From Flavobacterium defluvii (GTDB lineage: Bacteria; Bacteroidota; Bacteroidia; Flavobacteriales; Flavobacteriaceae), in contig NZ_FQWC01000003.1 of NCBI RefSeq assembly GCF_900129555.1, positions 434,001-498,000 of the forward strand: a DNA stretch of 64,000 nucleotides, written 5' to 3'. Shown here piece by piece: positions 45,636 through 54,232 of the stretch (within the stretch, counting starts at the first letter, position 1; each line of letters opens with the position of its first letter). Made by a program: the position numbers and the translations under genes. Under the pieces are notes generated by a model. The model was not told where the DNA came from, did no database searches, and saw only the letters and a list, made by a program, of their open reading frames with translations.

Positions 45636-46412
45636 ATGAATAATGATAACGAAGTGGTTAACTACACTAAAGAAGAACGTAAAAATCTTATTTTAAAAGA
45701 GATCAACCTGCATACCCGTGTAAGTTTTGAAACCCTTTCGGCTAAATTATTTGTTTCTGAAGATACTGTAAGACGTGATATTAACGAACTTGAATCAGAA
45801 TCTTTATTGATTAAAGTAAAAGGCGGTGCGATGACAAAAGCGTATCACCATACTTCATCTAATCAAACATATGCAGGCGAATCCAAACAAATTATTGCAC
45901 AAAAAACGTTAGGTCTTCTTCATGACGGAATGGTTTTACTTATTGGCGGTGGAACGACAATTCGTGAATTCATTCGTTTAATTCCTAATGATTTAAATCT
46001 GACTATTTTTACGGTTACTGTTTTATCTGCAGTTGAACTTTTGGATAAACCCAACGTAAAAATTATCATGATTGGCGGCAGCATTTCATCCTACAGCCAA
46101 ATGTGTGTGAGTGGCGATGTTTATAATCAGCTGGCTAATATTAAAGTTGATTTATTAATATTGGGAACCAATGCTTTAGATATCGAAGGCGGATTCTCAG
46201 ATTCTGACTGGGAAACGGTTCAGGTAAAAAAAGCAATGATTCAGGCTTCAGAAAAAACAGCGATTCTTACGATTTCTGAAAAACTGGATACGGTTCTAAA
46301 AATGAAAATTGCCAATTTATCTGAGGTTGATTACGTTGTAACGGAAGTTGATCCGAGCGACGAAAAATTACAAGCATATAAGAAGGCAGTTCCAAGTTTA
46401 GTTTTTATTTAA
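45636..46412 (+). CDS. DeoR-family transcriptional regulator
   Basis: 258 residues from ATG 45636. An N-terminal DeoR winged helix-turn-helix (about 14-70; recognition segment SEDTVRRDINEL at 41-52) is followed by the DeoR C-terminal sensor fold with GGGTTIREFIRLIP near residue 107 and the closing IANLSEVDYVVTEVDPSDE. DeoR sensors usually bind phosphorylated sugars or sugar-acid phosphates; here KDPG or a related intermediate would fit. It is divergent from the hexosaminidase and converges with the M19 gene, overlapping it by 4 bases, so it is embedded in the cluster. It is a candidate binder of the GCATTTTTTTTGCAA boxes. Confidence 0.9.
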   Translation: MNNDNEVVNYTKEERKNLILKEINLHTRVSFETLSAKLFVSEDTVRRDINELESESLLIKVKGGAMTKAYHHTSSNQTYAGESKQIIAQKTLGLLHDGMVLLIGGGTTIREFIRLIPNDLNLTIFTVTVLSAVELLDKPNVKIIMIGGSISSYSQMCVSGDVYNQLANIKVDLLILGTNALDIEGGFSDSDWETVQVKKAMIQASEKTAILTISEKLDTVLKMKIANLSEVDYVVTEVDPSDEKLQAYKKAVPSLVFI

Positions 46413-47479
46413 TCCCAATTCTTCATTAAAAAGTTGATCCAGTTTTGGTGAAAGATTTTGTCTAAATCTTCATCAGAATAACCATGGTTTTTAAAAATCA
46501 GAACCAGTTTTTGTAAATCGGCAATCGTATTTAAATCATACGGAGATTGTTCTGTACCAAAAGCGCCATCCAAATCTGAACCCACACCAATATGATTCGC
46601 GTTTCCGGCCAATTGGCAAATGTGGTCCATATGTTTAAAAACCGTTTCTAAATCACAATTCATTTCTAAAGGCATCGAAATACCTCTCTGCCAATTCGGA
46701 ACCAGCATCCACGCATCTAAAGCGCCTCCGATTACAGCTCCTCTCGAAATTAATGCTTTAATCATTTCATCGCTGTATTGACGATTATGATCAACGAGAC
46801 TTCTGCAATTGTTATGACTTGCCCAAACGGCTCCGTTAAAATTGTCTAGTGCCTGCCAAAAAGCATCGTCGCACAAATGTGTTGCATCGAGAATGATATT
46901 CAAACGTTCCATTTCTTTTAATAAATCAATTCCGTTTTGATTCATTTTTCCAGTTGCGTCTGTTCCGTTTGCGTAACGTCCCGGTCCGTAATGTGCTGGG
47001 CCAATCGCTCGCAATCCGTAATTGTATGCTTTTTCCACATACGAAACATCAATTATAGAATCAGCGCCTTCTAAACTTAAAATATAACCAATCGGCTTTT
47101 TATCGTTTGGCGTTCCATCGTTCCATAAATCAATTTGTTTTAAAAGCGATTTTTTATCTGTAATCTGCGTTATTTCTCCGGCTTCTTCCATGGCTTTGTA
47201 CCACGCCAGCTGACCTTGTGTTTGTGCCCAGGCCTGTTCAGGAGAATTCCAACCCGGAATAATGCTGTCTGGTTTTACAAATCTTGCAATTTGCGTTGCC
47301 ACAACAATTCCGATATTGCCGCGTCGCAAATCAGGAAATGAAACCGTCGCACGTTCACGATCCGGTTTATCGGTCATTCCTTTTTCTAAACTTCGTAAAG
47401 TAGGAACATCATTTCTTAAATCACGATTCCATTCCATCGCATTCATGCTCAGGTCTAAATGGGCGTCTATTATAAACAT
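46409..47479 (-). CDS. M19-family membrane-dipeptidase-like amidohydrolase
   Basis: 356-residue zinc amidohydrolase of the M19 (renal dipeptidase) family. The metal-binding His7 and Asp9 are in DAHLDLSMN, the bridging Glu in SLEGADSI, one His in DATHLCDDAF, one in ASHNNCRS, and GVGSDLDGAFG is near the end of the barrel. There is no signal peptide, so it is cytoplasmic. Classic members cut dipeptides; others hydrolyse D-amino-acid or N-acyl amide bonds. In this cluster it is the only obvious amide-cleaving enzyme and is the best candidate for removing the acetyl group from an N-acetyl amino-sugar acid, although a dipeptidase role is equally compatible with sequence alone. It is the last gene of the minus-strand train. 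Confidence 0.85.
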   Translation of the reverse strand: MFIIDAHLDLSMNAMEWNRDLRNDVPTLRSLEKGMTDKPDRERATVSFPDLRRGNIGIVVATQIARFVKPDSIIPGWNSPEQAWAQTQGQLAWYKAMEEAGEITQITDKKSLLKQIDLWNDGTPNDKKPIGYILSLEGADSIIDVSYVEKAYNYGLRAIGPAHYGPGRYANGTDATGKMNQNGIDLLKEMERLNIILDATHLCDDAFWQALDNFNGAVWASHNNCRSLVDHNRQYSDEMIKALISRGAVIGGALDAWMLVPNWQRGISMPLEMNCDLETVFKHMDHICQLAGNANHIGVGSDLDGAFGTEQSPYDLNTIADLQKLVLIFKNHGYSDEDLDKIFHQNWINFLMKNWD

Positions 47480-47497
47480 ATTTTTTGACTTAAATTT

Positions 47498-48613
47498 TTA
47501 TATAGTAATTTCTCTGCTTCGGGCGGCAACTTCCCATTGATCACAAATTTGATGTCCTTTATTCACTACCTGAACAGTATCATAAAGTGCACAAGTAGGG
47601 CAGACATGATATGGAAGTGCATAAACGAGATCGCCAATTTTATATTCGTTTTTTCCTCGATTTTCTAAAATCAAATGTTCTTCAGAATGTGCAGTCGGAA
47701 TTAAATTTTCATCATTTAAAATCACTAATCGTTTATCGATTGGATTTTCAGATGAAACAGCTTTGTAGCCAATATCAATACAAAGTGTTTGATTTGTTGG
47801 TTTTGAAATTATAGTTCCAACGATAACTAAAGCAGGTTTAAAATTTTGTTCCGGTAAATGAATTTGATAATTAGAATCCCAAAAAACAAAGGTTCCCGGA
47901 CTGCATTCTACATTTTCTTGTGCAGCATAAAACGGAAATGTATTAGAACCTCCGGCAACAATTTTTAATTCGTAACCCAGTTTTTGTTCCAACGCTTCGA
48001 TTTTTTCTTTTATTTCAGAAAATGCGCTAAGAGCCGATGCTTTTCTTTCCTCAACATTTCCTTTTAAATGACCATCATAGATATGAATTCCTTCAAAATG
48101 GATGTTTTTTAATTTAATGATTTTATCTACTAAAGCCGCCCAGTTTTCAGAAATCGAAAATCCTGTTCTGTTCATTCCAGTATTTAAATCCAGATAAATA
48201 TTCAGTTTTAAACTGTTTTCTTTTGCAATTTCATTTAAGGCTTTCGCCGAATCCAGATTGTCAACAATGGTCGAAAAGTAAATATCCTGATATTTTTGAA
48301 TTAGAGAAATCCATCTTTCCTTTTTAATGCCAATGGTTTGATAAGCCAAAAGAACATCTGGGATTTCATGAATCGCTGCCAGTTCAGCTTCGGCAATTGT
48401 TGCGCATTTTATTTTTTTGATATTATAAATTTTGAACAATTCCAGAACCTCGCCAATTTTATGGGTTTTAATATGAGGTCTTAATTTTTGAGTGTCGCCA
48501 TTTACAGAACCAATAAGACGCTCCAGATTAAACCGGACACGATCTTCGTAAACGGCTAAAAAAGGCGTATCAATTAAGATATCAGATTTAATTTTCCACC
48601 AATTTTCTTCCAT
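47498..48613 (-). CDS. D-serine-dehydratase-fold PLP enzyme, candidate D-glucosaminate deaminase
   Basis: 371-residue fold-type III PLP enzyme of the D-threonine aldolase/D-serine dehydratase group. The cofactor lysine is in RPHIKTHK (Lys49). The metal site near the C-terminus reads YHVCPTCAL: His336 and Cys338, the His-x-Cys pattern of zinc-dependent D-serine dehydratases rather than the His-x-Asp of D-threonine aldolases. That favours elimination of water and ammonia over aldol cleavage. Next to a KDG kinase and a KDPG aldolase, the most sensible substrate is a 2-amino-2-deoxy sugar acid such as D-glucosaminate, giving 2-keto-3-deoxygluconate and ammonia. A D-serine or D-threonine substrate remains possible. 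Confidence 0.78.
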   Translation of the reverse strand: MEENWWKIKSDILIDTPFLAVYEDRVRFNLERLIGSVNGDTQKLRPHIKTHKIGEVLELFKIYNIKKIKCATIAEAELAAIHEIPDVLLAYQTIGIKKERWISLIQKYQDIYFSTIVDNLDSAKALNEIAKENSLKLNIYLDLNTGMNRTGFSISENWAALVDKIIKLKNIHFEGIHIYDGHLKGNVEERKASALSAFSEIKEKIEALEQKLGYELKIVAGGSNTFPFYAAQENVECSPGTFVFWDSNYQIHLPEQNFKPALVIVGTIISKPTNQTLCIDIGYKAVSSENPIDKRLVILNDENLIPTAHSEEHLILENRGKNEYKIGDLVYALPYHVCPTCALYDTVQVVNKGHQICDQWEVAARSREITI

Positions 48614-48616
48614 AAC

Positions 48617-49264
48617 TTAGTTTCTTGTTTTTTCTACCACTTCAATTAAATTTTGAAAAGCCTGCAATGCCTGTTCGTAATTTAAATTCAAAAGCATTTC
48701 TTTCGAAAATAAATTAGAACCAATTCCTACGCATACAACTCCCGATTTAAACCATGATTTTAAATTGCTTTCTTCGAGCGTTACGCCTCCTGTTGGCATT
48801 ATTTTTAAACTTGGAAAAGGCGCTCTGATTGCTTTTACATATCCGGGACCACCGATTTTATCAGCCGGAAAAAGTTTTACAACTTCGGCACCTAATTTAT
48901 TGGCGTGTAATATTTCGTTTAACGTAGCAGCCCCGGGAATCCAGTAAATATTATTTTTAAGGCAGTAAGCTCCAATTTCGGGATCAGTATGCGGACAAAC
49001 GATACAATCTGCTCCTAATTGATGATAGGTTTCGGCTTCGGCCAGACTTAAAATGGAACCAACAGCAATTTTTACATCTAAATTATTTTCTTTTCTAAAG
49101 CTTATCATTTGTGTGAAAACTTCTTTTGAATCTTCTGCACGAGCTGCAAACTCGATAATTTTTATGCCAGCATCAGCCGCGGATTGCAATACGATTTGGG
49201 CTGTTTGGATATTGATTTGGGTTACTAACGGAAGTACCCCCTGCGTTTTTAAAATGCTGTACAT
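48617..49264 (-). CDS. KDPG aldolase (2-keto-3-deoxy-6-phosphogluconate aldolase)
   Basis: 215-residue class I aldolase of the KDPG/KHG family. The Schiff-base lysine is Lys130 in AEVVKLFPAD; the family Glu is Glu38 in IIEFAAR. MPTGGV near residue 159 is the phosphate-binding strand. It splits 2-keto-3-deoxy-6-phosphogluconate into pyruvate and glyceraldehyde 3-phosphate. It lies 6 bases from the kinase and 3 bases from the PLP enzyme gene, so the three are tightly coupled. A KHG or 2-keto-4-hydroxyglutarate specificity cannot be excluded. Confidence 0.9.
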   Translation of the reverse strand: MYSILKTQGVLPLVTQINIQTAQIVLQSAADAGIKIIEFAARAEDSKEVFTQMISFRKENNLDVKIAVGSILSLAEAETYHQLGADCIVCPHTDPEIGAYCLKNNIYWIPGAATLNEILHANKLGAEVVKLFPADKIGGPGYVKAIRAPFPSLKIMPTGGVTLEESNLKSWFKSGVVCVGIGSNLFSKEMLLNLNYEQALQAFQNLIEVVEKTRN

Positions 49265-49270
49265 ATTCTT

Positions 49271-50302
49271 TTATCTATTAATTCTATTACTTGAGCCGTT
49301 TTTTATAAAATGGCTTATTTCGTCGAGACTGCTTATAGCAAAATCTCCATGTATACTTTGTTTGATAACGCCGCAGGCCGTTGCCCATTCGATACATTCC
49401 TGACCGGATAATTGGTTGGATAATCCGTATAATAATCCAGCGTTGAAGGCATCTCCTGAACCAATTTGGTCTGTCACAATATGTATTTTGTGTTCGGTCG
49501 TTTGGTAAAAATTTCCTTCGTGAATCAATAAACCTTTGTACAAATGCGCCGGACCGTCTGATTTTCTAAAACTCATGGCAAGTGTTTTTAGAAAAGGCAT
49601 TTTGTTTTTTAATAATTCGAAGGTTTTTTGAAAGCGATTTTCATCAGATTCGTTTTTATTGGTTTTAATTCCGAAATAAATTTCAATCGCATCGAGATCA
49701 GCAACAGTAATATTGCTGTATTGTAATAAATCGGGCATAATTTCAGACGGATGTTTTCCGTACTGCCATAATTTGGAACGATAATTAAAATCAGAAGAAA
49801 TTGGTAGGCCTTTTTTGTGAGCGGTTAGAATCGCTTCTTTACAAGCTAAACCAGCTTCGTTTGAAACTCCGGGACTTATTCCTGACCAGTGAAAGTGTGT
49901 AACATCTTTTAAAGCTTCATCCCAGTTAATTTGATCTTTTTGAATAGTTGCAAAAGAAGAATTGCTTCGGTCATAAATAACCTGCGATTGTCTGATTTGA
50001 TTTCCTGATTCAACAAAATATAAGCCCAAACGTTCTCCGCCATAAACACATTTTGAAGTATTTACTTTGTATTTCTGAAGTTCGTTTAAAGCCAATTGTG
50101 CCAAATCATTTTTAGGCAATCGACTGATATAATCGGTTTCAATTCCGAGCTGTGAAAGTAAAACACAAACATTGGCTTCGGCACCGCCCACATGAATTTT
50201 TATTTCATTAGCCTGTGTGAATCGGTTTCCATTAGCAACATTCATCCGAAGTAATAATTCTCCAAATGCTGCTATTCTTGTTTGTGAGGTAATTGTATTC
50301 AT
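49271..50302 (-). CDS. PfkB-family sugar kinase (KDG-kinase-like)
   Basis: 343 residues from ATG 50300-50302 (MNTITSQTRIAAFGELLLRM). PfkB/ribokinase fold: an N-terminal GELLLR strand, the GGAEANVCVLLSQLG motif near residue 43, and the anion hole DQIGSGDAFNAGLLYGL near residue 290, whose Asp is the catalytic base. In this gene order it is the expected 2-keto-3-deoxygluconate kinase making KDPG. The frame extends upstream through a hairpin repeat (50319-50378); that part is not considered coding. It is 6 bases from the aldolase gene. Confidence 0.88.
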   Translation of the reverse strand: MNTITSQTRIAAFGELLLRMNVANGNRFTQANEIKIHVGGAEANVCVLLSQLGIETDYISRLPKNDLAQLALNELQKYKVNTSKCVYGGERLGLYFVESGNQIRQSQVIYDRSNSSFATIQKDQINWDEALKDVTHFHWSGISPGVSNEAGLACKEAILTAHKKGLPISSDFNYRSKLWQYGKHPSEIMPDLLQYSNITVADLDAIEIYFGIKTNKNESDENRFQKTFELLKNKMPFLKTLAMSFRKSDGPAHLYKGLLIHEGNFYQTTEHKIHIVTDQIGSGDAFNAGLLYGLSNQLSGQECIEWATACGVIKQSIHGDFAISSLDEISHFIKNGSSNRINR

Positions 50303-50318
50303 GTTTAATTTTTTTTTA

Positions 50319-50378
50319 GCCACGAATTCACGAAATAATTTAAGCATAATGCTTTGTAATAATTTGTGAATTCGTGGC
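50319..50378. repeat. Inverted repeat GCCACGAATTCAC upstream of the kinase gene
   Basis: GCCACGAATTCAC (50319-50331) and GTGAATTCGTGGC (50366-50378) are perfect 13-base inverted arms around a 34-base loop. It sits just before the kinase start, inside the gene train. Confidence 0.7.
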
Positions 50379-50393
50379 AAATAACTTTTTTAA

Positions 50394-50462
50394 CCACAGA
50401 CTTTGGATTAAATTATTTTCCTTAACCAATTCAGATTGCTCTTTAATCTTTATCGTCTGTGG
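50394..50462. repeat. Inverted repeat CCACAGAC before the kinase gene
   Basis: CCACAGAC with ATTAAA words (50394-50412) is mirrored by TTTAATCTTTATCGTCTGTGG (50442-50462). It is a second, imperfect hairpin next to 50319-50378, in the gap between the RidA gene and the kinase. Confidence 0.5.
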
Positions 50463-50470
50463 CCTATTTT

Positions 50471-50938
50471 TTAGAATAATTCGAAAACAGCTTCAACTTC
50501 AACAGGAATATTGTCCGGTAAAGAACCCATTCCTACGGCGCTTCTTACTCCAATTCCGTTTTCCTGTCCCCAAACTTCAGCAAACAATTCGCTGCAGCCG
50601 TTTATTACATAAGGATGTCTAAGGAAATCGCCATTGCAATTCACCATTCCAAGAACTTTAATAACTCTTTTTACTTTGTCCAGGCTTCCAAAATTGGTTA
50701 CAATTGTAGAAAGCATCGTTAAGCCGACTTGTCTCGCCGCTAGTTTTCCTTCTTCGATATCCATGTCATCGCCAATTCGGCCAATGATTAAGGATTTGTC
50801 GTCTCGTACAGGACCGTGACCAGAAAGGTATAAATATTTACCATCAACTAAATAAGGTTTATAAATACCAAGAGGCTGAGGCGCCGGAGGTAAAGACAAA
50901 CCAAGAGTTTCAAATTTTTCTTGAGGTAATAAATTCAT
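50471..50938 (-). CDS. RidA-family protein
   Basis: 155-residue YjgF/YER057c/UK114 (RidA) family protein. The usual family arginine lies in GIGVRSAVGMGSLPDN near residue 132. RidA proteins hydrolyse reactive enamine/imine intermediates such as 2-aminoacrylate made by PLP dehydratases, and so release the keto product and ammonia. Here the neighbouring PLP enzyme would make such an intermediate, which explains the partnership. It lies 4 bases from the GntP permease gene. Confidence 0.88.
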   Translation of the reverse strand: MNLLPQEKFETLGLSLPPAPQPLGIYKPYLVDGKYLYLSGHGPVRDDKSLIIGRIGDDMDIEEGKLAARQVGLTMLSTIVTNFGSLDKVKRVIKVLGMVNCNGDFLRHPYVINGCSELFAEVWGQENGIGVRSAVGMGSLPDNIPVEVEAVFELF

Positions 50939-50942
50939 GATA

Positions 50943-52262
50943 TTAATGTATTATAGAGTTTAAAATAAAAACGAAAACAATTCCTAAAACAGATACTAAA
51001 GATTCCATGACTGTCCATGATTTGAAGGTATCTTTCAGGCTGATATTAAAATATTCTTTGAACATCCAAAAACCTGGATCGTTTACATGTGAGCACATTA
51101 AGCTTCCTGCTCCAACAGAAAGAACTAAAAGATTGGCATCGAGTCCGGTAGTTTGTAATAAAGGTAATAAAACGCTGGCTGTCATTAATCCGGCTGCGGT
51201 TGCAGAACCCACACAAACACGAATAATCGCTGCCATTATCCAGGCCAATAAATACGGATGAATGTTTATTTGGGTTAAAGCCGCCACAATACTTTCGTTT
51301 ACGCCGCTTACGATCATTACTTCTTTTAAACTTCCGGCACCGCCCACAATTAAAACAATCAGAGCAACGTCTTTTATGGCAAGAGCATAGTCATCCATTA
51401 TGGAAGTTATACTTCGGTTCATTCTGATTCCTAAAGTGTAGGTGCAGAATAATAAAGAAATAAGCATAATCATGCTTGGATCTCCTACTGTTTTGCAAAT
51501 TTCAACCAATGTTTCATTAGTAAAAACTAAAGGCAATAATGAAGTTATGGTTAAACCAAAAACCGGAAATAAAGCCGAAAATATGCTAAGTGAAAAACTC
51601 GGAAGTTTACCTTCGTTTACAACTTCTTCGACATTTAAAATTTCATGATCTGATTCGGTTTTGATGTTTTTAAGCAAATTAGAAAATAACAAACCGGCAA
51701 TAAAAATGGTAGGAATGGCAATTATAATTCCGTATACTAAAACCAATCCAATATCAGCATTTAAAATACTACTTAAAGCCATAGGAGACGGATGTGGGGG
51801 CAAAAAACCGTGTGCTACCGAAAGCGACGCCAGCATTGGGATTCCCAGGTATACTTTTGACAGTTTGAACTGATGGGCTACTGAAAAGATCAGAGGTACT
51901 AACAAAACAAATCCAACACTATAAAATAGAGGTATCCCAACAATAAATCCGGTAATCATTAATCCTAAACGTACGTATTTTTTGCCCGTCCATCCCATAA
52001 CAGTTTTGGCAATAACATTGGCGGCTCCTGACGAAACGGTAAGTTTACCAATACAGGTTCCGAAAACAATAATCAGCGTGATAGATCCTAACATTTCGCC
52101 CAAACCTTTTTGAACGGTTTGTGACAAAGTGCTTATTGGCAGTCCTAAAAAAAGACCCGCTAATAAAGCTGTTAAGATAAAGGCAATAAACGGATTTATT
52201 TTAAGCCAGGCTATCTGAATGATTAAAAACGCAATGCATGCCGTAAGAATTAAAAAGCTCAT
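50943..52262 (-). CDS. GntP-family sugar-acid permease
   Basis: 439-residue transporter of the gluconate:H+ symporter (GntP) family with about 12 membrane helices. Recognisable family segments are FGTCIGKLTVSSGAANVIAK near residue 67, PPHPSPMALSSIL near residue 155 and VGSATAAGLMTASVLLPLL near residue 355. The family imports gluconate and related aldonates and also D-serine. In this cluster it would move the sugar acid released in the periplasm across the inner membrane. It is 4 bases upstream of the RidA gene. Confidence 0.9.
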   Translation of the reverse strand: MSFLILTACIAFLIIQIAWLKINPFIAFILTALLAGLFLGLPISTLSQTVQKGLGEMLGSITLIIVFGTCIGKLTVSSGAANVIAKTVMGWTGKKYVRLGLMITGFIVGIPLFYSVGFVLLVPLIFSVAHQFKLSKVYLGIPMLASLSVAHGFLPPHPSPMALSSILNADIGLVLVYGIIIAIPTIFIAGLLFSNLLKNIKTESDHEILNVEEVVNEGKLPSFSLSIFSALFPVFGLTITSLLPLVFTNETLVEICKTVGDPSMIMLISLLFCTYTLGIRMNRSITSIMDDYALAIKDVALIVLIVGGAGSLKEVMIVSGVNESIVAALTQINIHPYLLAWIMAAIIRVCVGSATAAGLMTASVLLPLLQTTGLDANLLVLSVGAGSLMCSHVNDPGFWMFKEYFNISLKDTFKSWTVMESLVSVLGIVFVFILNSIIH

Positions 52263-52300
52263 TTATTTTTTATTATTAATTCCGTTGAGTAATTTTTTTT

Positions 52301-52436
52301 TAAACACATAGAAACATAGGTTTTTTTACTTGAATCAGGAGTTTAAAAAAGCCAGCTTTTAACACATAGTTACTATGTTTATTAATGCAAGTGAAACGCC
52401 TTTTACACATTTTTAAACTATGTTTCTATGTGTTTA
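52301..52436. repeat. Perfect 19-base inverted repeat with internal palindrome
   Basis: TAAACACATAGAAACATAG (52301-52319) is exactly reversed and complemented by CTATGTTTCTATGTGTTTA (52418-52436). The 98-base interior has a smaller CACATAG-TTA-CTATGT unit with the same words. Confidence 0.75.
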
Positions 52437-52499
52437 AATTAATTATGTCAACGGTTATTATTTTTTATTTATCTCTAAGGATTAAAACTCTTCAATTTG

Positions 52500-52648
52500 T
52501 GCCGCTAGGCATTTAATATCGGTAGAAAAATAATAACCATAATATCCAGCGTGCCGTAGGTACGCAATAGTTTGTGTTTTGTTTCGTACCTACGGCACGC
52601 CAACGAATTTGAAACTAATTTTCTACCGATATTAAGTGCCTATGGCAC
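52500..52648. repeat. Nested 149-base inverted repeat with TGCCGTAGGTACG core
   Basis: Outer arms TGCCGCTAGGCATTTAATAT and, on the minus strand, TGCCATAGGCACTTAATATC (both followed by ATCGGTAGAAAA) lie at the two ends. An inner stem GCGTGCCGTAGGTACG (about 52549-52564) pairs with CGTACCTACGGCACGC (about 52585-52600). The two stems are separated by about 20 bases on each side, so the element has two nested hairpin levels. No coding frame is inside. Confidence 0.75.
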
Positions 52649-52667
52649 ATTTCAGTTCTCGATTCTA

Positions 52668-54197
52668 TTATTTATCCCACCATATTCTTGTTGTAAAAGC
52701 GTCTTCGCCCTGGCGTTTAACTGCTTCTGCTAAGTTAGCTGAATTAACTGAATATTCGCTGGTTGGATATTTTAAACGTCTTGGTATTGTGCCGTTTGTA
52801 ACATTTCCGGGAAAATTTACCGGAACTAAAACCGGATATCCTGTTCTTCTCCAGTTGGCATAAACTTCCTGTTCGTCTACAAATAAAGCAATATAAATCT
52901 GGGTATGAATCTGATTCATTTTTTGAGCAAAAGTTCCTGCTGCATTATATGGGTTAAGTGTTAAGTAGGCTGTAGCATCTGTAATTGCGTAAGCTGATCC
53001 GTAAATTCCCATGTTTAAGAAAGAAGCCTGAACACCTTTTTCATATAAATCTTTATCAGATGCAGCGTACCAGCCTCTTGCTGCGGCTTCGGCTAAATAT
53101 AAATTAGTTTCAGCATTGCTGATTAATACAAGTGGAGCATCGTATTTAAAAACGGTACTTTGGTTTGGCTCAGAATAAGTTGCTTGTTCTGCTGGTGTTG
53201 GAGCAGTTTTAGTTCCGTTAGGAAAACCTTTTTGAACCGCAAGTGCTGTATTTTGAGTTGTTCCCTGCCAAACTCCTGCGTAAACACTAATTCTCGGATC
53301 GGCAGTTGATTGTAATAAATCGATAAATGTTTTGGCTAATTTTCCGCCTTCTACATTTTTTGTGCCATAAGAACCTGCTGTAAAATCTTGCCTTCTGGCA
53401 TCAAAACCAACCGGATTTCGGTTAAAATCATTTGGCCCATCTGTATATTTCATGATCGCATTATCAGCCGAATTTAAGATTACGCCTCCCGCAATTGCTT
53501 TTGTAACCCAGGTTTGAGCCAAAGCAGCATCAACTTTTGTTAATCTTAATCCTAAACGGAGCATCAAAGAATAAGCAAACTTTTTCCATTTGACAGCATC
53601 CCCGTCATAAATAAAATCCGATTTCCCAAAGCTTGGTTTTGCCGGATCTAATGCCGTTGCTGCTTCATCCAGTTCCTTCAATAAATCTTTATAAATAAAT
53701 TCCTGAGTATCGTATTTTGGAAGAAAGATTTGTGTACTGTTTGCTTTTGCTGCTTCAGAATACGGAATATCTCCATACAAATCAGTCAATTTATGGTACA
53801 AATAAGCTTTCCAGATTCGGGCAATTTGAAGTTTATTGCTTTCGTTCGGATTATTTTTTACTTCATTTATTACAATTTCAGTTTCATTTAAAGCTGTTGG
53901 ATAAGCCTGATTGAAATAAGCAGAAAAATAAACTTCATTGCTTAAATATTTATCTCCCACGCCAGAAGCTTCTTTGTATGTTGCATAATGCTGTACCAAT
54001 CCGCCGCATTCCAGGATATTAGTGAAAAAATAATTATTGTTTAGTCCGTCAAGCTGTGCTTTGCTGAAAATATAATTTGCAGTTGGTTTTTCAACCACAT
54101 TTGGGTTCGTATTGATTTCTTCAAAACCATCGGTACAAGCTGTCATGCTTCCTAAAAAAAGCGCGCTTGTCATATATAAAAGGGTTATCTTTTTCAT
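52668..54197 (-). CDS. SusD-family nutrient-binding outer-membrane lipoprotein
   Basis: 509-residue lipoprotein with lipobox GSMTAC (Cys21) and the start CTDGFEEINTNPN, typical of the SusD-like_2 group. Tetratricopeptide-like helices of the SusD fold follow, with TEIVINEVKNNPNESNKLQIARIWKAYLYHKLTDLYGDIPYSEA near residue 105. It sits at the cell surface as the lid of the SusC barrel and binds the ligand. The substrate cannot be read from sequence; the cluster suggests a GlcNAc-containing oligosaccharide or sugar acid. It follows susC by 35 bases. Confidence 0.9.
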   Translation of the reverse strand: MKKITLLYMTSALFLGSMTACTDGFEEINTNPNVVEKPTANYIFSKAQLDGLNNNYFFTNILECGGLVQHYATYKEASGVGDKYLSNEVYFSAYFNQAYPTALNETEIVINEVKNNPNESNKLQIARIWKAYLYHKLTDLYGDIPYSEAAKANSTQIFLPKYDTQEFIYKDLLKELDEAATALDPAKPSFGKSDFIYDGDAVKWKKFAYSLMLRLGLRLTKVDAALAQTWVTKAIAGGVILNSADNAIMKYTDGPNDFNRNPVGFDARRQDFTAGSYGTKNVEGGKLAKTFIDLLQSTADPRISVYAGVWQGTTQNTALAVQKGFPNGTKTAPTPAEQATYSEPNQSTVFKYDAPLVLISNAETNLYLAEAAARGWYAASDKDLYEKGVQASFLNMGIYGSAYAITDATAYLTLNPYNAAGTFAQKMNQIHTQIYIALFVDEQEVYANWRRTGYPVLVPVNFPGNVTNGTIPRRLKYPTSEYSVNSANLAEAVKRQGEDAFTTRIWWDK

Positions 54198-54232
54198 GTC
54201 TTTTAATTTAAAAAATTAGAAATAATGCGAGC

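Larger units (their letters stand above)
52263..52667. other. 405-base repeat-rich gap between SusD and GntP genes
   Basis: This gap has two large hairpin-forming elements (52301-52436 and 52500-52648) and no gene. Both are candidate attenuators or mRNA-processing sites that may lower expression of the inner-membrane and cytoplasmic genes relative to susCD; that is inference. Confidence 0.6.

Noticed and set aside
50303..50380. N-terminal extension of the kinase
   Set aside because: The extension is translated from an inverted repeat; the PfkB fold begins at the ATG at 50302.
51007..51261. 84-residue plus-strand frame antisense to the GntP gene
   Set aside because: Shadow of the permease frame, with no start signals.
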